A stretch of DNA of 64,000 nt. Source: Cladorrhinum sp. PSN259. Lineage: Eukaryota > Ascomycota > Sordariomycetes > Sordariales > Podosporaceae. Positions 12,392 through 23,745 of the stretch are shown here, piece after piece (within the stretch, counting starts at the first letter, position 1; every line of letters starts with the position of its first letter). Below the pieces are notes generated by a model. The model saw only the letters and a list, made by a program, of their open reading frames with translations, searched no databases and was not told the origin of the DNA. The translations under genes were made by a program, and so were the position numbers. Where the stretch lies: positions 1 to 64,000 of the forward strand of contig MU867090.1 in the NCBI GenBank assembly GCA_033725935.1, read 5' to 3'.

Positions 12392-13164
12392 ACCCTACAG
12401 GGCGATCGAGTTCAATTGTGCAAATTGGTGCTATTGCTCAGGACCTAACAAAGTCGAAAGCTATAGATTTAAAGAACGAAAAAATATACATGCTTGTTCG
12501 TAGACTTAGGATATAGAAGGTGTCCTATGTCCAGATGTCAAGAAAAAATTCTTGAAACAACAAAGAACACTGCCTGGAAGTGGTGAATTATCATTGAACA
12601 TGAACTCTACACCCTGATTACTTGTCTCTTTCCACACGTCCATGACAAGCCCAGACCCAGACAGTGACTCCTTTCTCTCGTCTCGATACAAGCTACGATC
12701 CTGAAGGGGTGAGTACGTGGTCGGATACTCGATCATCCTCGTGCAGTACTTGCAAGCCTAAAACTCAAACATCAACACTACTCCCTGTTTCGACGACCAT
12801 CACGACGGGGAAAAAGCACTCGGATAGACCTCCTCCAACATCATCATCGCAGTCGCCCTCCTCGACGATGAGAAACGAGTCTTATGGACCGACCCCGGCC
12901 GCATTCGCCTTTGAACTGCGAGCGGGTCTCGTGGGAAGTGTCCCGGAACCTTCAAACTAACCCTTTAATTCTTCCCTTCTTCTTTTCTTCTTTTAACTTA
13001 CCTTTCTCCCAAAGTATCAAGGCGCTCTGATAGCTGCCCCCAACTCCCGACAAAGACATCCAGCATTTTCAGTAAGGAACCTACCTTACCTTAATCATCT
13101 CAGAACCTATCTCTCAACACACTCCCATATTTGTGCCCCCTCTAAAAAATCGCAAGAAGAAAAG
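12392..13164. other. Intergenic, no gene seen
   Basis: Short open frames only, none with splice continuity or a recognisable protein. The pyrimidine-rich part at about 12970-13020 is consistent with the promoter and leader of the next gene. Confidence 0.6.
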
Positions 13165-13583
13165 ATGGGTCAAAACTTCAGCAAGAAGGCTTCCATCAAA
13201 GCCGAGAAGCTCAAGGATATCTTTATCCGCAAGAAAAAGAAAGAGAAGAACTCCAGTGGCTCGAACCCTTCCACCACCCCCAAGAAGGACCGCAAATCAA
13301 AGTTCGTCGAGCACTTTGGCGATGATGGAAATACTCTTCTTATCCGGTATGCGATTTTTATTTCCAACAGTTTTCTGATAATGACTTGGCGCAACTAACA
13401 CATCATCAAACCTATCGTAGAAAAACCCAGAACACAGGAAAGCATCCGCCTTTGGAATTTAGTTCTACTTATACCCTGACGGGGTGTTCTGGATTCACTG
13501 ATAGGGGCGCGTCAGTTGAATCAGTAGATACCTTATCGGTGATAAGGATCTCCTTATCTCAGTCAATCCTTGGTTTCCTGTAA
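13165..13583 (+). CDS. Small basic MGQ-starting protein, possibly 3'-truncated
   Basis: Two exons, 13165-13346 and 13421-13583, with a 74-nt GT-AG intron; 114 aa. The N-terminus MGQNFSKKAS has Gly2 and a nearby Ser-Lys pattern compatible with N-myristoylation. It is followed by Lys-rich runs, suggesting a membrane-tethered basic peptide. The second exon is uncharged and looks unlike the first. It leads straight into repeat-rich DNA, so the natural 3' end may have been lost to an insertion. The strong splice sites and good start context support exon 1; exon 2 is less sure. It lies 0.8 kb downstream of the subtilisin gene, and a functional link is only a possibility. No family recognised. Confidence 0.5.
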
Positions 13584-13671
13584 ACCTTCCATATTAGCCT
13601 TTTGGATTCCGTGAGGGGATTCCAATGGTTGTTGTTCCTCAGTAAGCTTTTGGTTGCGCAAGCCAGTAAGC

Positions 13672-13729
13672 AAGCCCGTAAGCCGAACCACGGTGCCGAA
13701 CCACGGTGCCGGGGAAGCCCGTAAGCCGA
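13672..13729. repeat. Short nested direct repeats
   Basis: AAGCCCGTAAGCCGA occurs at 13672-13686 and again at 13715-13729. Between them a 13-bp unit GCCGAACCACGGT is duplicated in tandem (13682-13694 and 13695-13707). Confidence 0.85.
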
Positions 13730-14221
13730 GCTTCCACTGTGGGATTCGGGTTGATTGACGAGACTTGCTTTGCCCGTGGAGGTCTGGGCAATTGGAAAAG
13801 ACTTGCCTGGCACCAGGTGCTACCTGTGCCTTGCACCTTATATAACCACAAGTTAACAGTTTTATTGACCTTGGACAAAAAAAAAAATCAAATAGAATTA
13901 GGATCATTATTTTCGGGATATTGGTCGAAATGCTAGTTAATATAAATGCTTGGTAGTTGGCTCTTCTTTTTATGGTATGGCTTGCTCACTTGCTTGGACG
14001 AATTATTGGCACAATACAACAGCGATGTAGAGAGATAAAGCCGAGAGATGGAGTGCGAGTATGGGATATCCGGCGCAGGCCTAATTACGGCACATAAGTC
14101 GAAACATTGGAAGGTTATTGCTGCTGAGGTTTGATGCGACCTCAATGAGAATCTCTTGTGGAATGTAGCATATTATTATACTTGCGTGGCCCTAGCCACG
14201 GTGCTGTTTGCCTTTTCTAAT

Positions 14222-14929
14222 GGCGTTTTATCCTTGGGCACTAGCCTTTTTACTCCATGGGCACTAAGTTGGATCCTCGGGCACTGCCCCTTTTACTCCA
14301 TGGGCACTAGCCCCCATATTGGCCACCTTTGGCTTTGGTACCTAACCAAAGGTGCTGCAATTGATCATCTTACATTCCATCAATTCCCCCACCATCCACC
14401 AGACCTCCCATCAACCAGCACGGCTAAGCAAAATACACCGTAGTCGACTATGGCGATGGCTTCAACGGCACAGCCTACAATCCCCAGAAGCGGCCGGATC
14501 CTAGTGCCCACTGCCAAGAAGTTGCAGGGCAGTGGGCGTGGCAGTGGGTGTAGCCGTGGCCGTAGTCGCGGCCTTTGAGCGCTGAAAACGCTGTTTCCAA
14601 GGTGTTTGTAATTCGTTGTTGATTTTAAGCACCTGCGAATGCAGTGCGTGGCCGGATTAGAGGACATAGGAAGACTGCGTTATATTCATAGCATTAAATA
14701 GATCACTTTTCCTATAGTAAACTTATTGTTTTATATGTACTTGGCTTTTTTTCGTGGGCATGGTTGTCTTTGAGGTTGTTTACAGTGTTGACGATGTTCA
14801 GGATGATTGAAAAGGGGGTGCTTATAAGGCTTTATAGGGGCTAGTGCCCATGGAGTAAAAGGGGTAGTGCCCGAGGATCCAACTTAGTGCCCATGGAGTA
14901 AAAAGGCTAGTGCCTAAGGATAAAACGCC
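14222..14929. mobile_element. 708-bp non-autonomous DNA transposon, 93-bp TIRs, 8-bp target duplication (hAT-like)
   Basis: The terminal inverted repeats at 14222-14314 and 14837-14929 are 93 bp long and differ at two positions, both transitions. They begin GGCGTTTTATCCTT. The element is flanked by the exact 8-bp direct repeat TTTCTAAT (14214-14221 and 14930-14937), which fits hAT-class insertion. Each TIR contains two copies of a CTTTTACTCCATGGGCACT-like unit. The interior has no transposase. A 42-codon frame on the + strand (ATG at 14450) encodes a Gly/Arg/Ser-rich peptide reminiscent of an AT-hook, of doubtful meaning. Confidence 0.9.
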
Positions 14930-16805
14930 TTTCTAATGTGCTGTGCTTAGCGAGGTTCCTATGGACGGGAGTTTTGTGGATGCTGGCTGGGTTGTGCTTA
15001 GCTAAATCAAGTCTATATTCCCAATGCAGGGTTTATTTCAAGGTTGTTTTATTCTTAAACAATAACCATCGCCGGTATAGCCGCACGTAAAAGTGGGGCC
15101 AGTGGGTGTTGATAGGGGTCGGCTTTATTACCACACCCACAGCGCGGTTCCAAATCGGGAAGAAATTTCCCTGGGACCAAACTTTACAAGCCAAAGTGGG
15201 AAGTCGGGCGAGATTGAGGCGCCGCGGCGAGCGTAGCGAGTTATAGTCGCCGAGAATGGAGCCAAATACCCAATACTTATTAACGTGCATACTTTAAGTA
15301 AGGTATTGTGTTTTTTTGGTTTGTCAAGAACCCTGTCGACTGAGCCGTGGGCAAATCGACTCTACCAAGACAAAAACATTTATCAGTTCAGAAAAGGGTA
15401 GGAGAGTTCAGTCTATGTACATACGCCAAACCATCATCTTACGCAAACCGGGTTTTTCATCCTACTGCAGTTTTTTGTCGTAGCTGTTGAACACCAAGGC
15501 AAAACCCGCTATCAACATAAGTATTTCGCCATTTACTTTCAGTGGGAAAAAAAAAAAAAAGTCTTAAATATCCCCTCAGCAGCACTGACGTGGGTCTATC
15601 AAGCTTACATAGCTTCGTCCTTAGTCCCTATCATCTCTAACCTCCTCAATCGGCTACCTTTTAATTCTCAGCCATCCGTGACCAAAACATCACCAGAAAG
15701 AATGAAGCTCATCATTTTCTTCAACTCTCTCTTCTCTACCCCATCGCCGCTGTAGCTCTTCCCGCCACCGTCGCCCAACTTGGAGTCAGGCGCCGCTGTA
15801 GTTGAAAGCTCGCGCCAAATAGGTGCTATCTGCACAGTGAGGACGTTGAGTTCCAGTCCCTGGGCTGCGACTATGATCCACATAAACGGGACACGAAAAA
15901 GAAAAAGCTGTATTTGCTGCCGATCGCCCAATTATTACCTATTGTACTTCGAGCAGCGGTAAATCTCCTAAAACGTGGAAAATTCGACGACACACATGGG
16001 AACCAAGAAACGTCTAGTCTAGCCGTTGGGCCTGTTTGAGGGGACCAGAACTGCTGGATTTGGGGCTCCCAGCCATCAAATTCTTGCAGAATCAATGTCC
16101 AAGTAGTAAAGTCGCTACTAACAACCGACAACGGCTTCTTCTATCAGGTGTTTAAATTTCTTTTTGCTGACGAGTACCTCTTTTGGGTGACTTGCCCTGG
16201 CAGAGTGTGCTAAGGAATTGAAGGGGCTGCCTGCTGGCAAGAGAGCGGGTCTCCAGAAAGGAGTTACATACGTATCAGCATGGGTTGGAAATAAAGCGCG
16301 GAAATAAAGCGCAGAAAAAAAGCCATTCGCTAATATTGATTGATTTGACCCGCGGGCTCTGCCGATCAAATAAGGGGGGTTTCAAATCAGATATAATAAA
16401 AATAGCGGTGGGCGTCTGGTGGCCCGCAATATGGTGGGTGTGTGGCATGATCTCGTGCAAGATCACGCGCGTGCTGGCTTTTATTTTTCCCCAAAAGCGT
16501 GATCATCTAAATGTGGAAGAGAAAAGTGAACCGGGGCCTCTACCAGATTTTTTGCTGAATTGTTCATCGGTGAGATAAAGTTCTTGAATCAATTACCGGG
16601 TTGAAAGCCAGCAGGTGCATATCGGCCATCAGATTACGGGACCGAGGTTGAACACGCCCGCTGTACGAACTGCGAGCCTTCAGCTATCTATATCATTCGA
16701 TGGCCGCAAAAAACATAAAGTAATCCCGAATTGCATCGATAGCCAAATGTCCAGCAATTCTATCTAGTGCATGACATTCCGCACACTGGCTCGAATGATG
16801 ATATA
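14930..16805. other. Gene-free stretch
   Basis: No supported gene. It holds a poly(A) tract at about 15547-15560 and several short frames without splice or motif support. The 15033-15290 minus frame of 85 codons shows no family I know. The sequence may be old transposon debris. Confidence 0.5.
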
Positions 16806-18121
16806 TTACTTTGGCCGACTCCCCCCGTTCAAACCTATCGTGCTATCATTCTGACTCTCAAAATCCTGCATCACGATCTCGTCTCCCTGCTCCGTCCTTC
16901 GACCTCCCAGAATCTCTGCCAAGACCGCGCCTGTTGGCTTTGAGCCAATCGTCAATGGATTTTCCCAGTCAATCTCCCCCATAGCATTGGACGCAGGCTT
17001 CGGATCTAACAGATTCGGAAAGAAACGGGCCACAAACGGCTTTAGCGTCATCAGACACGCAACCACTATCCCCGTGTGGACCTCAATCATATTCCAGTAT
17101 GTTATCGTGGCACCGTTATATGTAAAATCCGGATCTGGATCGGTGGTTCGTGTGGATCGGATGAGGATGGGGAGCCGGATAAAGGAGACGACACAGACAC
17201 TAGCACGGAATAAGCATTGGCTCATCATAAAGTTGGGGGGGGGGGGGGGGGGGGGGGGGTGACATACAAGAATCCAATTGCAAATGTTCCTACCACGAAA
17301 ATCTTTTGTCGACGGCGAAGGTTGAGCGGGGCAATCATGGGAATAGGAAAGGTAAAGATGAGAATGTCGGTCACGATAGCCAGCCTAACACGTTAGATGA
17401 TTATGTTGGCAAAGAAAGGTTAGATGTACATACCCAGCCAATGACCACCAAGTCGTATAACTCTGCACAAAAGTCGGCTTCATTTTTATATCCCAAAATG
17501 CGCGGAGTGGGATTGCGGCCGTCGCTACGGCAATGATTGACCAGAGGCTGGAGAGGAGAACAACGCCCAGAAGAATCCAACAGGCGCACCGCGCTCGGGG
17601 CAAGGTAAAGATATTAAGATATAAAAGGCAAATGGAAATCTTGGTGAGGGCTAGCGTGAGGTTATACATGAGGAGCGAAAACCACCATGCCTACATGTAC
17701 TCCGTAATTAGACGCCGATGAATTATTATTGTTAGTGACGGGAGGAAACAAACGTACCTGAAGCAAACCAAACGACTCGACAGCAAAATCAATATCTTGG
17801 ATATGTCTGCCCATCCCGTGCAGGCACTCTTCAAGCTTGCTGATGCATTGTCCTAAGGCGGCAACCTGATATTATCAGCACGGTCTTTCATGGGGCCAGA
17901 TGAAGCGGAGGGGTAGACGATACCAGAGAAAGAACGATAGCCCAATCCGATATCGTAAATATACCAGCAATCTTCGCTCGGGTCCACACCCTTAGACATA
18001 CGCATGCACATGCAATCGTCCAGGTAGAAAAGGCGGCGGCGACCTGGTTCGGGCCCGTCCCGCCGATGCCGATCGAAGCGGTGGACTTGGCGGATGCGTT
18101 TTCTGATGACGAGAAATCCAT
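16806..18121 (-). CDS. PTH11/SAT4-type integral membrane protein (fungal rhodopsin-like domain)
   Basis: Five exons on the minus strand: 18121-17924, 17865-17758, 17690-17434, 17384-17268 and 17199-16806. All are GT-AG; phases join to 357 aa, a normal length for this family. The sequence is a chain of hydrophobic segments: the first helix near residues 30-50, then LTLALTKISICLLYLNIF, a LLGVVLLSSLWSII segment, LAIVTDILIFTFPIPM, and a final VVACLMTLKPFVARFF-type helix. A conserved loop GLGRHI-type site reads GMGRHIQDIDFAVESFG. The hydrophilic cytoplasmic tail follows FFPNLLDP. The family is a large set of fungal plasma-membrane proteins related to the appressorium receptor Pth11; ligand and pathway are unknown here. 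Intron 4 contains the 25-nt G tract listed separately. Confidence 0.85.
17235..17259. repeat. 25-nt poly(G) tract inside an intron
   Basis: Uninterrupted G run on the + strand, so poly(C) in the transcript. It lies inside the fourth intron of the PTH11-like gene, between 5' splice site 17267 and 3' splice site 17200. Length is likely unstable. Confidence 0.95.
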
Positions 18122-19835
18122 CTTGGTTGTTTCGCTCAGTATCGACGTGAAGTAAAATCTAAGTTCATCCCGACTGTTAAAGGTGACGTCGAGCAAAAAG
18201 AGGAAAGCATGTTGGAAAACATGGTTTTAAACCCTTTCGAGCCCATAATCAAGGGGGTCATGGCAACGATGTGTCAGAGAGGGCTGATCAGAAACTCGTG
18301 GATCGTGTTGGCTCAGACCGATATTCAGCCGTTATTAGTGGCGTTATCGCCCGAGCCGGGGTAAGGTATTTAAGAATAAGTAGACTCTCTTTCTGGTTCA
18401 GGAGGAGGCATTTGCGAATGGATATTGGTTTGCTGATCACGATATCTTATTTAGAGCATTTGGAGAGCAACTATCTCCCTGAATAAGAAGTGGTTTTGTT
18501 CTTGGATGAATGGAGTCTGGTCGTGCAATCGCCAAGAGACGGGAGAGTGACCTGGGTATGGAAATAACCTGGGGCACTGACAATTGTGGCCTGTTAAGCG
18601 AAGTGTCCCAGGCTATTTCAAAGGCCACGTGTTTGGAACGCTAAAGGGGACGCTAATACAAACACGTCGCTGTTGCTAGCGTTAGCGACCCGGGGCTCCG
18701 GGTCTTGCTTTAGTGCAAGGAACTTGCGGTATGACCAGAGCGGAAAAGAATACGCGATTGGTTAAGCCTTTGATCGGCTTACGACGATCTACTTCATCAC
18801 GGAAACTGCCACCCTCGCGCTGTGGAGATATGACGGGAGCTCTATCCGAATTGAGTCTTTTCGTTCCCTTTTTCGTCAAAGACTCGCGGTCTAAGTGAGA
18901 CACACGGAACAGCGGACAAAACTATCGCACCGACAGAATACACCGACATTATCCGGGGATATATCCAATAAAAAGCAGTGTTTTACGGTACCTACGCTCC
19001 CATACTAATTTAGCCCATGCCACTTATTCCAACAATCAATACTGTTGCATAGAGATACCCCGCAATCCTCACAGCCGGTCCTTGAAATCCTTCACACCTT
19101 ACGACCTGCGTTGCTATCGAACCCCAACGCAACCCGCTTCACCGCCCAGCGTATATACAGTCTGGTGGCCAAGATTAGTCTCACTGACAGTCCCTTTTTT
19201 TTTTTTTTACCTCGATATAGCGCTATTATAACCTGTACCGGACATAGACACAGACTGCAAAGCAGTACGCCAGGGGTAAGATGACAGGATAATCGAAGTT
19301 TGTGGGACGCTCCTCAGACAAGGGGTTCACCGTCAGCAACAGGTTGTTCTAATGAAGAGCTACTAAAAATAGATTGTAAACAAATAAACGTGATATCACT
19401 GACGTAAAGGAATCAGACTCCTCAGGATGGGAAGTGCCCTGCACTTCCCCTATTTACAGTGAAGCTATTTACATATTTTCCCAAGTATCTCTGTACCTTG
19501 CTCAGTGTGCTCAGTAGTCTTGGCAACGAAGTTGACTGAGCAGTTTTCATATCTTGTGTGCTCAGTGTGCTCAGTGGTCTTGGCGACTGGGCAGACTGAG
19601 CACCTCCAGATTAGCTGTCCTCGCATCCCTGGCCGAATAATTACAAGAATCGGTGCCGAGGCGTTCGAGGAGTAGACGGACATTACTTCTTGGTCGGATC
19701 ATGTGTTCCAAAGTCAGGTGCTGAGTTTATCACTGAGAGAAGGGTTTGAACGTTCCAAGCCAAACTAAAAAAATAAATAAAAACCAAGATTTCCAACGTG
19801 AGCTACAATTATCTATCAGCCTGGCGTCGTCCAAG
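18122..19835. other. Gene-free stretch
   Basis: No supported gene. It contains a poly(T) run near 19195-19209 and the 60-bp-period duplication at 19501-19602. A 72-codon minus frame (ATG at 19683) passes through that duplication and so repeats VAKTTEHTE twice; I do not call it a gene. Confidence 0.5.
19501..19602. repeat. 60-bp-period tandem duplication with internal inverted symmetry
   Basis: A 42-bp core is found at 19501-19542 and 19561-19602, both starting CTCAGTGTGCTCAGT and ending GACTGAGCA. Within each copy TGCTCAGT and ACTGAGCA are inverted complements, so each copy could form a hairpin. Confidence 0.85.
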
Positions 19836-22800
19836 TCACACTTCTCCCATTATATCCTGATCCGCCACGTAGTGCATACCACCTTCGCACCTCCAACCCC
19901 CCGCTACGTGATACCACATGTACCCGTTATCACAACGATCCATCAGCTTCTTCTGCACCTTTTGCTCCTTCTGCATCATTTTTTGCAGTTTGCTCAGTTC
20001 GTTGCTAAGTAAGTCACAATGGCCGCTAAGGCCATCGCAGTTACCGCCTTGACCTCCATCTGCCGTGGCCTGCGCAAGAGCTGTCTGCTTGGCGTCGAGC
20101 TCGCGTTGGAGATTGTCGGCTTGCTTCAATCGCGCCGTTTGGCTCTTCTTCTCTTCTTCGAGCTCAGCCCACTCTGCATCGGTAACGCCTGCGTCTCTGC
20201 TCGCAGGAGATGAAGGAGAACTGTTGCGAGCAGAATGTGTGTCATCATCACTGTCCGCGTTGCGCTCTCGCACTCCACCGTCACTCTGGAGACGGCTTGT
20301 ACTGGAACTCGGAAGCTGAGTCTGGGTGCTTGTCGCCGTTGCGATGTCAACAGAGCTCCCCACCGGCGGGGGTGCGGGCGCGGTTGCGAGCTGCGGTGGA
20401 GCAACTCCAGATCCGACAGGCGGCAGCGCCGGCAAGGTAGAGTTCCCGTTCTGACTCAAATCGAGGGAACGATTTCTCCTCTGGGTCACCAGCTCCAGCA
20501 GAGTAGCGAGGACCTGATCTGCTGTGACAGCCCGCACCCCTTGCCGTTCGGGGCCGGACATGGAGGACTCCAAAAACTTGCCGAGGATCTGCTTTGCAAG
20601 AAGCTTGACGTCACGCGCGTTACCCCATCCGGGGATTACCTGCAGCGCCTTGAAGAGCCGCGCAGTCCACAAGTATTTCTTGTCCTGAGGATCGAGAAGG
20701 AAGTCGCCCTGCGTAACAATCCCGCTGTGTCCGAGCTCACGGAGGAGCAGGCCGATGCACTCATCAGGAGTGAGATTTTCGAACACGATCTCCTCTGTGA
20801 AGAGCCCTGAGATAGCCGGGTAGCGGGTCATGAGGAAGTTGATGTCGGCGGTGTACCCGGCAAAGATCACAACCATCTTCCCCATGTGTGCAGGGTCCGA
20901 AAGGAATTGCACGATTTCGTCAACGGCTTGGGCTGCAAACTCCCCGAAGATTAGACGGTAGGCCTCGTCAATGAACAGAACTTTGCCAAGGCCTTTCTTG
21001 AGCATCTTCTGCGTTTTCGGGCATGTCTGACCGACATACTGACCGATGAGATCGGTCGCGCCGCATTCAATCACATCAGCTGTGGCGAGGAATCCCATGT
21101 CGTAGAATATCTTGCCCATATGCTGCGCAGTGATGGTCTTGCCGGTGCCTTTTTATGAGAAATGTTAGCAAATCGGTCACTAGAGACAGTTGTACTAGAA
21201 GGATAAACTCGCCTTTCAACCCCTTAAAGACAAAATTAGTGGGGACCTGGTCTCTCGGTCTCAAGCCGTGTCTCCTGGCGCCGATGCACCGATCCGAGTA
21301 GCTCTTCAGCTTCTCAATGATTTTCGGGTGCACCAACCCGGTGAGCTCTTCGCAGCTGCTGGAGGCAAGGCGGGTAGTGCCCCTGGCAAAATCCTTGTCA
21401 AAGTCCTCGGGCTCGAGTTTGCTGTGGAATAGACGGTCGCAGACGGGCTTGCTGGCCTGTCTCGTCTCGAAACTCTTCTTGGCAGCGTCGAGGAGGCTGT
21501 CAATCTCACCAGCATTGGGGAAATTGGGACGCATGAGCGCCCGCTCCAAGACGTCGCGAGCCGCTTCCATGGCCTCCGGCGTCGCCTCGATGTCCTGCTC
21601 CAGCATCTTCTTTTCCAGGATCTGAATGAGCTGCGGCAGATCAAAGTTGTGAAAACGAAACGGCCGGCGGATGGGGAATCTCCGGGACAGGCCAGGGTTG
21701 ACGTTCTCGAACATAGTGGTGATCTTGTCCTCGTAGCCAACGAGGATGATGCACCGGTCCTCTCCTGGAACGCCCTGCACCATGGCCACCAGGGTGTCGA
21801 TGACGCCTGTTTTGAACTTGTCTTGGTCCTTGCTGGCGTCACCCGCGTCGAGCATGTACGCCTCGTCTATGACCAGCACTTTTCCAACCGTGGCTTCGAG
21901 GATCTTCTTGGTCTTGGCCTCGGATTTGCCAAGACATTCACCGATGAAATCGGCTGGCGTTTTCAAGACCACTGTAAAGACAAGCTAGGTCAGTGTGTGT
22001 TCTAGAAGTTTACCTTGAGGGACAACTCTGGGCGTTCTTACCATCTCCCCGGCTCAAGAGACCAATATCAGCGAGTATTCTTCCATACAGCTTGGCAACG
22101 GTCGTTTTCCCCGTTCCTGGTTCGCCAACGAACAGCTGGTTCAGTGAAAACTGAAATGGCCTGAGCTCTTCGAGTTCGCGGCGGTAGTTGTACTGCGTCA
22201 TGCGGAGCAGGGATTGGACAGACTCCTTGACAGAGTTGAGACCAATGAGCTTTTGCAGATCGGCCCAGGCCCTGCTCTTTGCCACGGCGAGATCGGGCTC
22301 AGGCCCAATGAGGTCCTCCTTGGTCAGTAGGAGCGGGTCCGGCGAGTTACCTTTTAGTTTCTCACCCTTAATCCGGCCGGATTGGCGCTTCGAGATCGCT
22401 TCGAGGAGGTTCTCCACAGCGCGGGCATTGCCAAAACCCCGGTTCTTTCGAGACCGGGCGAGACGGCAGACAACGATGCGCATGTAGAGCCCATCCATGC
22501 CGCCTTCGACTTTCATCCTGCCGTTATACTGCTTCCGAATGTTGTCGTGCAGTATCTGCCACAGCTCAGCGTCGGTGAAGTCGGCGAAGCTCATCACGTA
22601 CGGAATCCTGCTGGTTAGGCCCGGATTGTGCTCGTAGAAGGACTCCATCTCGTCCCTGTAACCAACAAATACGACAGCCAGCTTTCCGACTTCGTTCTCC
22701 ATGGTCGTAAGAATGACGTCCAACGCTTGGCGTCCCAGCCCGTCGGTGTAGGGTGCCGTCAGTTGGTATGCCTCGTCGATGAAGAGTACGCCGCCTCCGT

Positions 22801-23745
22801 CGCTTAGCATGCTCCCAAGCATCTGGTTAACGCCGTAGGCGCCTTTGGCGCAGAGCTTTATGCCGGACGATTCCTCGAAATCTTCACCGCGGATGACACC
22901 GACTGAATGTAAGAACTTGGCGTAAAGGCGGGCAATGGTCGTTTTGCCTGTGATTCAGAGTCCAATGAGTTAGTATAGACACTATACCCAGCTGGGGCGG
23001 CCTGAAGACCTAAAGGTAAAAGGTGGAAAGCTGACTTACCTGTACCCGGATTACCCTGGAATACGATGTTGAACCTTGCCTTCTTGAGATCCCGCCCTTG
23101 ATCGTTGCAGATGTCAACCTGGGACTTGATGTCCAGAAATTGCTGCTTCACCTCCTCGAGGCCGACATAGCCCATCAGCTCATCAATAGCGTCGTTCACC
23201 TCTCCGAACTCCCGCTTCCTTGTCTCCCATTCCCTAGCAGCACTAGATGGTACAATTTGAAATGGATTCTGGGCGGGTGGGAGCTCCGGACCCGGCGAGA
23301 CCGCCCGGGAAGGGGGAAGGGGCACTCTCTCCGGAGGGATGGACGCCGAATCCGACGCATCGGAATCACTGGAAGCATCCGAACCCGAGTCGCTGTACGA
23401 GTCCCCGTTCAAATCACTATTTGAGTCATCGCTGGCCGGCTGAGTGATTCGGATTTGAACAGGAGCGCCGGCATTTGGGTTCCCCGGACTAGGCGAAGAG
23501 TCGAGTACTACAAGGGGTGCCTGCGCCTTGCTGTCCCGCTCACTGTCGGAAGGTGAAGAAGATACGCTGCTCGGCGCGGTCGATTGAAAACTCGCGGGTG
23601 TCGTAGGTCGGGAAACGGCAGGGGATGTTTCGATAGGAGTTGCTGATGTATTTTCCGATGGCGGGTGGAGGAGAGTGATTCCGGGCGGCAGGGTTTCCTG
23701 CTGCAGCGGATCGGCGTTTGGAGGAGGAGAGAGGAGGGGTGCCAT
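19836..23745 (-). CDS. Triple-AAA CbxX/CfqX-type ATPase
   Basis: Four exons on the minus strand: 23745-23040, 22947-22042, 21971-21213 and 21148-19836; 1227 aa. A disordered Ser/Pro/Asp-rich N-terminus (about 1-190) precedes three AAA modules of the CbxX/CfqX (SpoVK-like) kind. Walker A motifs are GNPGTGKT (231-238), GEPGTGKT (510-517) and GLKGTGKT ending near Thr795. Walker B motifs are LFIDEAY, LVIDEAY and LFIDEAY. A proline-rich segment, a coiled coil rich in Leu/Gln/Lys and a Trp/Cys-containing tail follow. Intron 1 interrupts the first Walker A motif. Intron 3 lies in the third and is only consistent with a GC-AG splice (donor at 21212-21211). The family forms hexameric ring ATPases; the bacterial members act as Rubisco activases or in secretion, and the fungal role is unknown. 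It is divergent from the gene at 24836. Confidence 0.88.

Noticed and set aside
14380..14667. 95-codon minus frame inside the 14.2-kb transposon
   Set aside because: Arg/Pro-rich complement of a Gly/Arg-rich stretch; no transposase motif.
19465..19683. 72-codon frame with repeated TTEHTE
   Set aside because: It only translates the 60-bp DNA duplication; no homologue recognised.
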